Part shown: piece by piece, positions 1 through 11,200 of the stretch
How the letters are laid out: each line of letters opens with the position of its first letter
Position numbering within the stretch: position 1 is the first letter of the stretch
Assembly (NCBI RefSeq): GCF_001540865.1
Contig: NC_033640.1
Span: forward strand, 7,541,306 to 7,605,305
Length of the DNA: 64,000 nt
Source: Ananas comosus
Lineage: Eukaryota > Streptophyta > Magnoliopsida > Poales > Bromeliaceae
Direction: 5' to 3'
Made by a program: the position numbers and the translations under genes
The notes under the pieces: generated by a model
Told to the model about the DNA's origin: nothing
Seen by the model: the letters and a program-made list of their open reading frames with translations, nothing else
The model's database searches: none

Positions 1-1303
1 CTCGCACAAACGGAAACGAAAATGGCGAATACTAAATAATCAAATCACAAGTAGAAATAAAAGAGAACATACAAATTTACATGAAAAATTTTTTGTAGGA
101 AAAAATCATAGGTAAGGAAAGAGAGAACTTCACTATAAAAAAAAAAGGAATACAATGTTCGAGTACAACCAACCACAATCTGTCACCTCTAGGGCAAAAA
201 ACGAGAAGAGGAAAATTCTTAATTGGTTTCGGATCTGATCCGATCCCTCTGTTACCCACCACAGATAATTATTTTTTCCTCCACAACTTATTTTTCTAAT
301 TGGTCGCACCGCGAAACTATCGACGAGTCGAAATTCCGAACTAAAGTCGATTATCAATTTTGAGTCACATCTAACAAAAATGTTCAAATAGGATCCAAAA
401 ATTTTAGCTACAGTAGAGAATCTCTCGCATTATACGCGCACCGCAATTGTAATTTGTATCCACTATAAAATTAATATTCTTAACAAAATAAATCCACCAA
501 CCTTTTTTTTATTTGATTTACAAACCTCAGATATAAATATTTTTTATTTGAGTTAGGAATTTGGCACAATTAGCCACTCTAATTGACTACTCACAATTTA
601 TTAGCATTTCTCTATTTTTTATTTGGGTAAATTGCATATTGGTTCTCAAACTATGATATCAGCGACACTTTGGTTCTCAAATTTTAATTTTCTATAATTT
701 CTGGCTCAAATTTTTAGAATTATTGTAATAAAGTATTACCCAATTTATTTGATTAAATATTGATATATCATTAATATAGAAATAATACAGTAATATTGTG
801 ATTGATGATGCATCAGTAATTAAGATGCTACATCACTTTTATATAAGAGCAAACTTGCAATTTGTTCTTTTTTATTTTGTTTTTAAACTATCTAGCATAT
901 TGATAAAGGGGTCTGATCCCGCAGTAATTATCAATAAATTCATGCTCAAATTAATAAGGGCATTCAAAGCACCTATGATACTAATTAATCAAACAATTAA
1001 TTTATTGTTTACAAGCACTTACATCAACAACAGTAGCATTAATTTTTGTACTCACTAGGCCCTACTTTTGCCAACTAATAGTATTTAGGCTTTAATCTCA
1101 GGAAAATAATATCACCATCACTACTTAATATTATGAGCAAGTGTCACAGACATTTTAATTATAATGTTTTAAAAAGAACAACAATACATAAATCTGACTT
1201 ATTAACTACACCTGTGATACTTTAAACATCTTTACTAAGTAGGATGCATGCAGCAATTAATGACTTCTTATTATTTAAAGATTTCTCTCTAATTAAAGAT
1301 ATT
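1..1303. other. AT-rich intergenic DNA, no gene
   Basis: I see no coding signal here. The open frames are short, low in complexity and lack recognisable domains. Around 625-760 there is text resembling the outer part of a MULE-like MITE ('ggtaaattgcatattggttc'), but I could not find its partner end, so no element is called. Confidence 0.5.
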
Positions 1304-1312
1304 TTACATAAG

Positions 1313-1684
1313 GTAAAAATGTACATAACTTATCTAAACTATATAAACTCCATTTTGAATTGACTATTAAAAAATCTTTCAAAATTTTGATATACTATTT
1401 GATCTTTCAATTTGTTTGATTTAAGCCGGTCGACGATACATTAATTTTAAAATTTGAATATGTGATTTATCTTTATAAGGTTTAGTTGTTATGCTTTATG
1501 CAATTCTCTGCAACTATAAATTCATTAAAGTAAGCATTTAGTTTAAAATTTGAAGTGGAAAGTGCCATTGACTATTTCAAATCAAACATATTGAAGGGTT
1601 AGACAGTAAAATCAAAATTTTGGGAGGTTGAATTGTCGACTCAAATGGTTAATAATTTAGATAAATTATGTACATTTTTTATCT
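1313..1684. mobile_element. MULE-type MITE, 372 bp
   Basis: Both sides carry the identical 9-bp sequence ttacataag (1304-1312 and 1685-1693), the duplication length made by Mutator-like transposases. The ends are inverted: 'taaaaatgtacataactt' on the left mirrors 'aattatgtacattttt' on the right, and similarity continues for about 100 bp (for example the 'ttgatttaag' and 'caaatcaaac' blocks). There is no coding capacity, so it would be non-autonomous. A related copy lies at about 11884-12220. Confidence 0.75.
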
Positions 1685-1693
1685 TTACATAAG

Positions 1694-2603
1694 AATAATA
1701 ATAATAATATCAAATTATGCATTCTTCATCTTGTACATGTAAACGAGTAAGTTTTTTTCTTTTTAGTGTGGTATTTTAGGTTGTCGGATGAAAGAACGAT
1801 ACATATTTCTCTCCGTTCCATACATTGAATTTTTTTGACTCATAAAATTATAGTTGACTCGGATTCATTCCATCGCTGATAAAGCGGTAGAATCGTTTTG
1901 TATTCTAATATTTATTTATTTATTTTTCATATGTTGATGATTTTTTTTTTCCTATTGGTAGAGAAAAAGCCTTGAATAGGTTACTTCCCAAGTGATCATA
2001 ATAAAGCTAGTATGTGGCCAACCCAATTATGGCACAAGCAATAATTATCCAAAGAGGCAAAAATAATCACCTCGAATAAATCCTTGCCTGGACCTAGTTC
2101 GCCACGTCATCCGTGAATCACCGAATCATCTATTATCTATAGACCGTATCAAAATATACAAAATTAAAAGAATAATATACAATTTGATTACTTAGCAATG
2201 GTATATATATTTAATTAAACATTTAATCTTTCATGGTGAAAATTGAAATATAAGCGTTGAAATTGAGAAACGTAAAATATTTATTTGACCAAACAAGTTC
2301 ATGGTCCAGGGATGACGTGGTGGACCTGGTCTACGCGTACTTTTCCATGTGGCAGGGCCAACGGATTACGACTCGACGTGAAGGGCAAGCATAAGCGCAA
2401 TCCGCGCACGCGAGGCACTCATTTTTTTTAAAAAAAATTTATTGTTGTTGATCATCTCAAAGTACACGTGTACGCTTCCCTTGAGAACTTCCCTTTCACA
2501 TCCATTTCACCTTCCTTTTAATCATTATTAATATATATTATTATTATTATTTCCTTCTTAATAATTCCTTTTTATATTCTTCATTCCTTAAAATAATATC
2601 CTC

Positions 2604-2640
<37 letters not shown>

Positions 2641-2908
2641 GTAATAGTAAATTTACTTATTAGTCAAATATAAAAGTAATCTTATTTTTATTTACTGCAC
2701 CAGTTATGATAATATTTATTCTGCGAATGAAATCTTTTTTTTTATTTATATATTTCTCACTACTATTCAAAAAAATTTAACTTTATTGCCCTATTTGAAA
2801 ATATCCATCTAAGTCCTAAATTTTATTTGTAAACTCTAAACATTAGGGAAATATCTTGAAGAAATTTTTACAAATGGGTGTCCTTGAAGTTTTAAACGGT
2901 ATACAAGA
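1694..2908. other. Intergenic DNA, no gene seen
   Basis: AT-rich with a short GC-richer patch at about 2300-2420. No exon-like frame with splice sites was found. An AAT microsatellite lies at 2604-2640. Confidence 0.5.
2604..2640. repeat. (AAT)n microsatellite
   Basis: About twelve uninterrupted AAT units, followed by imperfect GTAATA units. Confidence 0.95.
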
Positions 2909-3541
2909 AAAAGTATATAAAAGGATCCAATTGCCATTCTAGAATAGTAGAATGGCCTTTCATAAATTTGCCCTAATAAGTAATAATAATTAAGATTAAT
3001 TTCATACAAGTCCATACAAATATAGTGAATGACAAATATATTTCTATAAAGTTCAACTTTTATATATTGTTCCCGTAAAAGTCCTGATGTTTTTAAATAT
3101 GTCCATGTCGTTAGAATCCGTTAGAAAAATTTAGTTAAGCATAGATTAAATATTCAACCCCGGTTAGTTTTTGATATTTTTATCTATTTTATATTATTCA
3201 GTTATGATATTTGAAATGATATATTTATGATGGAAAAATTAAAAAAATAAACAGTTCTGTAATGATTTTTTAACGGTGGCAAACCAAAGAAATATATTTG
3301 AAAACGTCAGAATTTTTGCAGGAATAATATATGAAAATTGAATTTTATAGTAATATATTTGTCATTTACTATATTTGCAGAAATCTGTATGAAATTAATC
3401 CAAAAAGAAAACCCTTATTTTCGACCCCAATGAGGCCTAACAAATAAGCAATAAAAGTATACAAAAGGATCAAACTCCCAAACTAGAATAGTACATTGGC
3501 CTTTCATAAATTTTGCCCTAATAAATAAGCAATAATAATTA
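2909..3541. repeat. Direct repeat pair flanking a MULE-like element
   Basis: The segment 2909-2992 is repeated imperfectly at 3452-3541. Shared landmarks are 'aaaagtata', 'ctagaatagta', 'ggcctttcataaatt' and 'gccctaataa'. The inverted-repeat element at 2994-3400 sits between the copies. The arrangement suggests a local duplication that the element either caused or landed in. Confidence 0.7.
2994..3400. mobile_element. MULE-like MITE, deletion derivative
   Basis: The first 14 bases gattaatttcatac are perfectly mirrored by the last 14, gtatgaaattaatc. Inner blocks match the element at 32278-33311 ('atagtgaa' near the left end, 'tttgcag' near the right end, 'gttagaatccgttag' next to the core). 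It is the same family with most of the interior lost. No 9-bp target duplication remains. Confidence 0.65.
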
Positions 3542-3609
3542 TATAAATAAATTAGTAATTGAAAATGAACAGGAAATAATAAATTAGTAATTAGTAATTA
3601 GGAGACGTA

Positions 3610-3840
3610 CTGTAAAAAGGCGGCGGGGTTTCGGTACACGTTTGGTAGGGGCACGTGTTCTCCGTGAAGGGCGGGAAACGCCGAGAACGCGTTTCCCCTC
3701 CTCCGGGAAACGGCCCTCCGTATCGCCCCGCGAGCCCTCGCCAGGTCCCTCTCTACTGCGTCTAGATCGTTTCCCCCGCTTCCGTCACCGTTTCCCCTCT
3801 CCCTCGCACTCTCATTATTCTTCTTCTTCTTCTAGAATCA
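3610..3840. promoter_or_regulatory. GC-rich island with GGGAAAC motif array
   Basis: An abrupt GC-rich block in AT-rich surroundings. It has a CACGTG G-box at 3652-3657 and five GGGAAAC/GTTTCCC motifs at about 3672, 3691, 3704, 3769 and 3790. The first reads GCGGGAAA, which fits the plant E2F site class. A pyrimidine-rich tract follows. The 86-residue frame across it looks like no known protein. It could be an orphan promoter and leader or a captured fragment; no gene was found next to it. Confidence 0.35.
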
Positions 3841-4165
3841 TAATATGTAGTGTAGTGACCAAATTAATACACATCAATAATTATTTAATTAATTATAGGT
3901 GAAAAAATGCATGGAGACCCCTCATTTATAGCAGTTTTTGAAATGGCCCCTCCACTCTTTAATCATCATTATAAATTAAATGATTGATAATTTCATTAAA
4001 TTTAATTGACAGAACATCAAATTATAACTGGAATAATTTGATTCTAAAAAATTAAAGAGCATCTCGATGGAAAAAAGTTTAAAGGTAAGTGGTTTCCATA
4101 CATTTTTACAAATTCTTGAGTTTTGGTAGTAAAAAAAAAAAGGGATTTTAGTTATAGGATTGCTC

Positions 4166-4478
4166 ATCAATTATATATTTTAGCCCAAAAGACTTCAATG
4201 TGAATGGTCCCTATACTATTCTAAAATTACATCTTTGGTCCTGTACCTTCACATGCACTTTTGCGTTTGAGCTTTCACAAATTGCACATTACTTCCTAAG
4301 TAAAAGAATTTCTTTTTTTTTTCCCCATAAAATCCACTTTATTACTTAGTTCAATTTTCAATTTTACTTAAAAAAACATATATATATATACTTTTACTTG
4401 CCTACTTGTACGTAATAATGTACTTACTATCAGTATAAAATGTAATATATGTGAAAGTTCAGGAACCAAAAATACTGC
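4166..4478. mobile_element. Possible small inverted-repeat MITE
   Basis: 'tttggtcctgtaccttcacat' type text near 4235 is mirrored by 'atgtgaaagttcaggaacca' near 4450. Only about 26 bp are convincingly inverted and the boundaries are uncertain. Confidence 0.3.
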
Positions 4479-4489
4479 TTAGATCAAAA

Positions 4490-4822
4490 TTAAGCACAAG
4501 AACACCGTCGCGGTATCGAATACAGTGCGGGGCACTGCATCAATATCGGTGCAGCATGTACCGTGGCAGCGTCGGGGAGGACGGCACGGTAGGGTTGGTC
4601 GAGGGCGGGGCGGCGGGGGAGGGGCGACGTCGACTGCTGGGTTCGAAGGCGGCGGACGATGTCGGAGGGCACCAACGCGACCGTAAACGGCTGCGGCAGC
4701 GGCGGCGGCGGCGATCCGCAGCACGAAAATACGCGCACGACGACGACGACGACTGCAGCGGCGGCGGCGGCGATGACGAGGAGCAGGTATATCGGAAACA
4801 CACGGCTCCAGTAACAAGCCAT
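4490..4822 (-). CDS. Possible small single-membrane-segment protein (uncertain)
   Basis: An ATG-initiated frame of 110 residues lies in a GC-rich island (about 4500-4800). It starts with a hydrophobic stretch (residues 10-29, YLLLVI then Ala and Val runs), then Cys-Cys and a proline run, then an Arg-rich tail. Third codon positions are GC-rich, as in many monocot genes. A TATA-like 'ttatatata' lies about 75 bp upstream on this strand. Against it: the Ala and Val runs come from trinucleotide repeats, and I recognise no family. The opposite strand also has an open frame starting at 4659 and ending at a plausible donor near 4787, so the island may be a first exon in that direction. No downstream exon was found for either. 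Confidence 0.2.
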   Translation of the reverse strand: MACYWSRVFPIYLLLVIAAAAAAVVVVVVRVFSCCGSPPPPLPQPFTVALVPSDIVRRLRTQQSTSPLPRRPALDQPYRAVLPDAATVHAAPILMQCPALYSIPRRCSCA

Positions 4823-5324
4823 AATAATTATCTTCTAATAAGAAATACAAAGGATATAATATAACACATGTGTATGTATGTATGTGTGTGTACTGTATAT
4901 ATAAGTATGCGACGTCAATGTGTGTGTTTCCCTTTTCCTTTCATGCAAGGATTAGGAGATTCGATTGAGAGAGAGAGAGAGGGAATGTGTGTTGTTTGAT
5001 GAGAACAAATAAAGGTAAGGGAGAAGCGAAGTAGGAAGTAAGGCATTTAATTAATTATATATATATATATATGTATATATATTTCTAATTAATTTAATAT
5101 TTTGATTTTGGATTTTGATTTTAAAATTTTGTTATTTAGTTCCATAAGTGGACTCGGAGTTGACGGAATTTGCGGAAATGCTATCGGAGGATTAGCCGAT
5201 TACTGTTTTCGCATACCAATCCAATTAATTATTGTTGGCTTTAATAAATAAAAGAAGTCTAGCATTATGGGTTTGGCCTCGCTGTTGGAGAAGTGGTTAG
5301 TTCGTAATTGATTTTGAATTAGAA

Positions 5325-6535
5325 AAATTGTGGGTGATTCACCTAGCTTCTAAAAAGTGATTTTGGATCCAAAATTAATTTTTCGCTCAATAGATCGTTC
5401 GGCAACTTTGTTTTCAAAATCTGATTCTGAATGGTAGAATCAGTTTTCTGATTTTTGAGACGCAAAATCAGAAGCAGCCAAAACCTGCTTCTTGAAATAT
5501 GATTCTGATTTTGGACTCGAACTTCAAATTTTTATTTTGATTTTAGATTCAAATTTTAGTTTTAAAATTTAAATTTATGTTTGAATTTTTAAATTTCGAA
5601 ATTTAACTTTCAAAATTAAAATTTTAAATTTAGATATTAAATTTCGAATTTAGATTTTAAATTTTAAAATTAAAATTTTGAATTTAAGATAAATTTTAAA
5701 TTTTGAAATTCTAGTAAATTTAAATTTTAAAATTTATATTTTAAATTAAAATATCAAAATATAAATTTTTGTGCAAATTTAAAAACTTAAAATTTAAAAT
5801 TTAATATTTAAAATTTTATTTAAATCCAATTATAAATTTTTTAAAATAGAATTTAATAAAAAAATTTATTATATGTCAACATCATAGTATTTTTACCAAA
5901 CAGCTTTATAAAATTACTTCTGAAAAATCGCTTTCCATCGAAACTCAACCAAACATTTTACAACTTTTAATCAAAATCAATTCTCCGAAGCAAATCAATT
6001 CTACATAAATCACTTTTCCACAATTTAGACCAAATGGTTTATTAATTAATTTTGGTTAAAAGCTGTAAAGCGTTCGCTTAAGTTTAGATAAAAAAAAAAG
6101 TTTTTCTAAAGTAATTTTGTAAAACTGTTCGGTAAAAATTTTTTACTGTTTGCAAATAATAAAATTTTTTTATTAAATTCTATTATATAATAATTCAAAA
6201 TTTAAATCTTTAAATTTAAAATTTAAATTTAAAAATTTTTATCACAATTTAAAATTTGATATTTAAATTTGAAATCTAAATTTAAAATTCTAAAATTAAA
6301 CATTTGATATTTTGAATTTAAAATCTAAAATCTAAAATTGAAAAAAAAATTAAATTTAAATTTTTAAAATTTAAATTTTAATAGTTAAATTATAAATTTA
6401 AAATTTCATTTTAAATTTTAAATTTAAAATTTCATTTTAAATTTTAAATTTAAAATTTTGAAAGCAGGGCCTATAACTGTAAACCTATTAATTGCGACCC
6501 ATAACTGTAAAGAAATATAACCAAACGGCTCAATG
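5325..6535. repeat. AAATTT-rich repeat, two copies back to back
   Basis: Copy one (about 5325-6045) opens with 'cctagcttctaaaaagtgat' and closes near 'aaatcacttttccacaattt'. Copy two (about 6046-6535) opens with 'ggttaaaagctgtaaagcg' and closes near 'ataaccaaacggctc'. The cores are almost only permutations of aaattt. Related copies are at 42380-43060, 59513-60622 and 63760-64000. The outer parts are conserved (gattctgattttgg, aaaattacttc, ttggttaaaagctgta) while the cores are degenerate, so this is a dispersed family and not random AT richness. Confidence 0.6.
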
Positions 6536-7206
6536 CAATCTTTGGCCCAGTGAAACACGTTATATAGATGATTAAAATCTAATACATTTAAAGAAGAAGA
6601 AAGTCTACTGTATCACACTTACACTACATCATCAATAATCAGTCAATTATATATAATTTTTTTGAAAGAAAAGTATAATAAAAATATTTTTTTAGTAACC
6701 ATAATAGAATGAGAGAACCTAAGGAAATAATCTCATTAATTGGAGATTCCACGTCAGCAATATAATTAGCGTATTTTAGATTTTTTTCCGTAATTAAGGG
6801 ACCTTCACTACAATCATTCAATCATGATTATAAGTATCACAACCCTCAGAATCCAGTATGCACTTAGGAACCTGCTTGATTCATTTTAGCATAGTAAACA
6901 TATAGTAATTATGATTATATAAATCCTATTTGATTGGATATAGTTAAAAAGGCTATAACTATAAATAATTTGTTCGTCTAATGTGATGGAAAAGAAAATT
7001 TATAAAATTTTATCATTTTACATATGAAATAGTGAACTTGACCCTCATATAGAAAAAAAAAAAGAAAGAAAATTTTCTATTAAAAAAATTATTAGAAAGG
7101 TAAGCTTATTTTTGGTTTAAGATTGCTCTCTCCAACTACTGCACTTAGAACTGCGATCAATTTGCGTGTAGACTTTTTGTCCAATTGCAACTACAACAAT
7201 TGATTT
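6536..7206. other. Intergenic DNA, no gene seen
   Basis: AT-rich, with no exon-like frame and no clear element ends. Confidence 0.4.
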
Positions 7207-8000
7207 TGTTGTTACATTTTATTATTAAATGTGAATTTTAAGTTTTATAACCCTTGCATGAAGATTGATGCATTCACTTAACTTGCATTCAATGCGAATT
7301 GTGATAACCTCACATTCGTAATGAGGTGCAAGTTACATCTCGCATTCATCGTGAAACCTATGCATACTCACACCAAATTGTGAAACCTTTTAGCTATTTA
7401 ATACTTTTGTAACCTNTGTTGTTACATTTTATTATTAAATGTGAATTTTAAGTTTTATAACCCTTGCATGATGATGCATTCACTTAACTTGCATTCAATG
7501 CGAATTGTGATAACCTCACATTCGTAATAAGGTGCAAGTTACATCTCGCATTCATCGTGAAACCTATGCATACTCACACCAAATTGTGAAACTAACCTTT
7601 TATCTATTTAATACTTTTGTAACCTATACTTTTGAAACCTATATAAAGAGGCTTCTCTTTTCACTTTACCAGAACAAAAAACAAAGACAACAAAGCTATT
7701 TCTATTCTACTTGAGAGAGAGAAGGTTAAAGAAAGGTGTTTCTTTTGGTGGAGCTTTGGGCTCATCTACTTGTGCAGAGTTGGTGAAGCCACACGACGAG
7801 GGTCGAGCCGTTGTATCCTGGAGGGGACAAGTCGATGCTTTGCTGCATCGGTTCAAAGGCTTTGCCAACCGCAGAGGACTTGAATCTCCTTAAAGAGAGC
7901 GAGATATCCGTGCCTCGACTTGATCGACTCGTTGATACTTTTTTAAATTATTTTGTAGCTAACCTCTATTTTTTGAATATTTACACCAACAGATTTCAAA
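7207..8000 (+). mobile_element. LTR-retrotransposon fragment with internal tandem duplication
   Basis: A unit of about 210 bp is present twice in tandem (7207-7415 and 7417-7624), joined at the ambiguous base 7416. Shared landmarks are 'gttacattttattattaaat', 'cccttgcatga' and 'catcgtgaaacctatgcata'. After it come a TATA-like 'cctatataaagagg' and a leader-like, GC-richer stretch. Repeats upstream of a TATA box and leader resemble the U3-R-U5 of an LTR. No gag or pol frame follows and I could not fix the ends. Confidence 0.4.
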
Positions 8001-8260
8001 TACATCAAATTAAGAACTGAATTTGGATTAGCAATCAATTACTACTACAGTATAGTTACAACTACGTGCAACAAAGCAGATAGATTCACCTATAAAAGGA
8101 AAATTTGCCTTTGGAATCAAATGTACAATCCACAACCATGCATTTAAAGAAAGTAGAGAGAACCATCACTACAAAATCATTCACTCACTAACTTATTTGA
8201 GTACTATTTCACACTCAAAACTTCAACTAAACCTAGTAAAACATTCTCCAAGCATGCAGA

Positions 8261-11200
8261 TCAGTAGGGCAACCTAACATTCAACCTCCTCAGCCATATA
8301 GAGTGCAGAATCATGTGGAACACATCGTATCTCTTCGCCGGCCGATGCAGCACGAAATGCCGCTGCACCTGCAGCACTCTCTTCTGCAGCATCCGATACC
8401 TGCGCTCCGAGATCCCCTTCAGTATGCTCTTGATCTCCGGTATCCTCTCGACCGGTATCTCTACCGAAAACTTGCTCCAGTCCAGGACGTCGGCGAACGG
8501 AGGGGGGTAGTTCACGGATACGATCACGGGGACGCACCCTGCGAATATTGACTCCACGATCCTCGGGCTCGCGACTTCGTAGCCGCTGGGGCACAAGCAG
8601 AACTTGGCCTTGGCCATGAAGTCGTCGTAGTTCCGGCCTTTCGGCAGGTACTCGTAGACGACGACCTCCTCGTCTTTCTCCCGCCAGTGGCGCAGGAGGA
8701 GCTCCCGGATGTAGCCGTGGGATCCGCCGGCGAAGAACGCGAGGATCGTGCGGTCGTCGGGCGCGCGGCGGTCGCGGGGCGGGGGCCGGGAGAGGCGGCC
8801 GTCGGGGAGGTGCACCTCGGGGAGCGTCACGTCCGTCCCGAGCTTGAAGCCCTCGGAGGTGTTCGCGTTGCAGATCACACGGATCGAGTTCTTGTAGAGC
8901 TCCGGATTGGCGTGCGAGAGGTGCGGAGCCTGAAAATAAAAATTTTGAATGAAGTGCCTATTTAGTTCAACTTTTGCGTGCAAAATCTAAAAATAGTAGA
9001 ATCTCTAATTTAAAATTTTTTACATTTCAACTACTGTACAAAGCTACTTTACCAAGAAATTAAATCCATGTTGAAAAATTTTCAATCGATCAATAGTCAG
9101 TACGTTTATAAAAATTTTGAACAAGACCAGCAAACCGTCAAAATAAAGTCATTCAAAAAAGCACTAGTAACTTTTTTTAATTACTAGATACCCAGTCATG
9201 ACACGAAACCATGAAATGGTCAGCTCCGCGGCTCCTATTCCAGTAAGGGTACTTCTCCGCAACGACGTCAATATAGTCGGCGATCAGGCGCCGCAGCGGG
9301 CCCCAGTAGTCGGCGACGTTCGGCCTGTACACGTATCCGACGATGTTGACGACACTGAAGGGGAGGAAGAAGGCGTCCGCCTCTTCAGGTCGGTGAGCGA
9401 CGAAGGGGTTCAGCCGGTCCTCCATCTCGCTGATGAAGTGCCCTTCGATGGCGTAGATGTTAGCGCCGGGCCCGCCGTGGACGATCGGCGGCTCGCCTTC
9501 CTTGTATGTCCAGATCTTGAACCTCTTCTCCATCTCTATGTAGCTCCTGAGTTGTTTTAGTAGTACATGTATGTCTATGTAAGAGCATAGTTGCAGTTAA
9601 CAACGAAGAAACAGTACAAAGGGCTACAAGTGTACGTAGAGGAGTGAGCACTCTTCATGTCCTTAGTACAATCTAAATAGAATTTAACAGAATTTAGATG
9701 AAAAGAACTCAGTTAAATTTACTTAGAAATAAAAATTGTTTACAGGGATTAACTATGACTTAAAGTTACTTTTTTAATAATAAAATTTGTAAGTTTATTA
9801 GGCTGTAGATGTATTCTTAGAAACGACAATAGAGTGCGGGAGGAATGTGACACCCAACTTTTCAAGAAAGTCACTCATCTTAGAATTACTCTAACTGTAG
9901 CATATATTCTAGAACTATTTTAATTCTATCACGCTTAACTCTCTTAATCTCTTGAATTTAACCACTGTCTAAAATACTGTAACCGGATTATGAGGTTTAC
10001 ACCTATTTATTTTATATACTAGAATATTTCAAATTCTAAGAGTGTCACAAGGGATGGGAGCCCTTACCCGTCCCCATTCCCATAGGACTTAAAATCCGTC
10101 CCAACGACGGAAAGGTTACCCATCCCTATCCCCATGGATCCCCATTTTTTCGAGAAACCTGTGAATTTTTTAAATATATACTAAAATATACTTTTCTCTA
10201 AAATTTAATTTAATTAAATTAATTTAAATTTTATAATTTTAATTTTTATTTATTGTTAAATTATTAAGTATGATACATCAAATTACTAAAAATATGTAAT
10301 ATTATTTAACCAATATATTGTATAAACAACTAAACATGTTTAGAATATTTGATTGAATTAAAAATATGGACATAAAAAATAAGCGCTCTATATTTATAAA
10401 TAAAATAAATTTAAAATTATATAATTATATATTAAATTTTTTGTGAGCACCAGGGATAAGATACCCTCAAAGACTCAATAGTTGACTTCAAAATTTTGTG
10501 AATTGGATAATAGTGTTTATAGTATAAAAAATCCCACCAAATTTTTCGGAATGTTTTAAATTTTTATTAGCTTAATTTATGGCCAAATTATAAAAACCTC
10601 CCTTACAATTTAGCGCTCGTCTACTTTTATATAAGAAATTACATCAATTATCCCCTACATTTTTTTTATTATCTCAAATAGATCCAGTTATTTAAGATAA
10701 TTATTGAACTCAACTATAAAATTTTATAAAAATAAATTTACAGATATAGTCATCTATACATAATGCAACAGAATGATATATGTTATTAATTTTAATAGTA
10801 TTAACAAAATAGGAGATCCCCTTTATTTAATTTTTTATATATTTTTTGTTGAGATGTTGAGTAATGTGATATAACCACCTCTTTTTAGTAAAATTTTATA
10901 GTCTAATTTATCAATTTTTTAATTTTTTTGATCTATTTGAGATCATGATAAAGTATAGGCGGGTAATTAATGTAATTTTTAATGCAGAGGGTATATAATT
11001 GAGAATTGGATTAAAGTGTAAGGGACTTTTTATAACAAACAATATTTTTAGAAAAACTAAAATTCTAACTCTGTAAAATTTGGGAATTAGAGCTCCCAGG
11101 GTGTACATTGTTAATTTACTGTTTTTTTTTTTTTTTTTTGGTTAATAATCTACGAATGTTATCCGAATTAAATATGTTGCATTTTGAAAGCGCATCTAAA

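Noticed and set aside
8303..9560. Plus-strand frames over the exostosin exons
   Set aside because: They are antisense shadows of the GC-rich exons 3 and 4.
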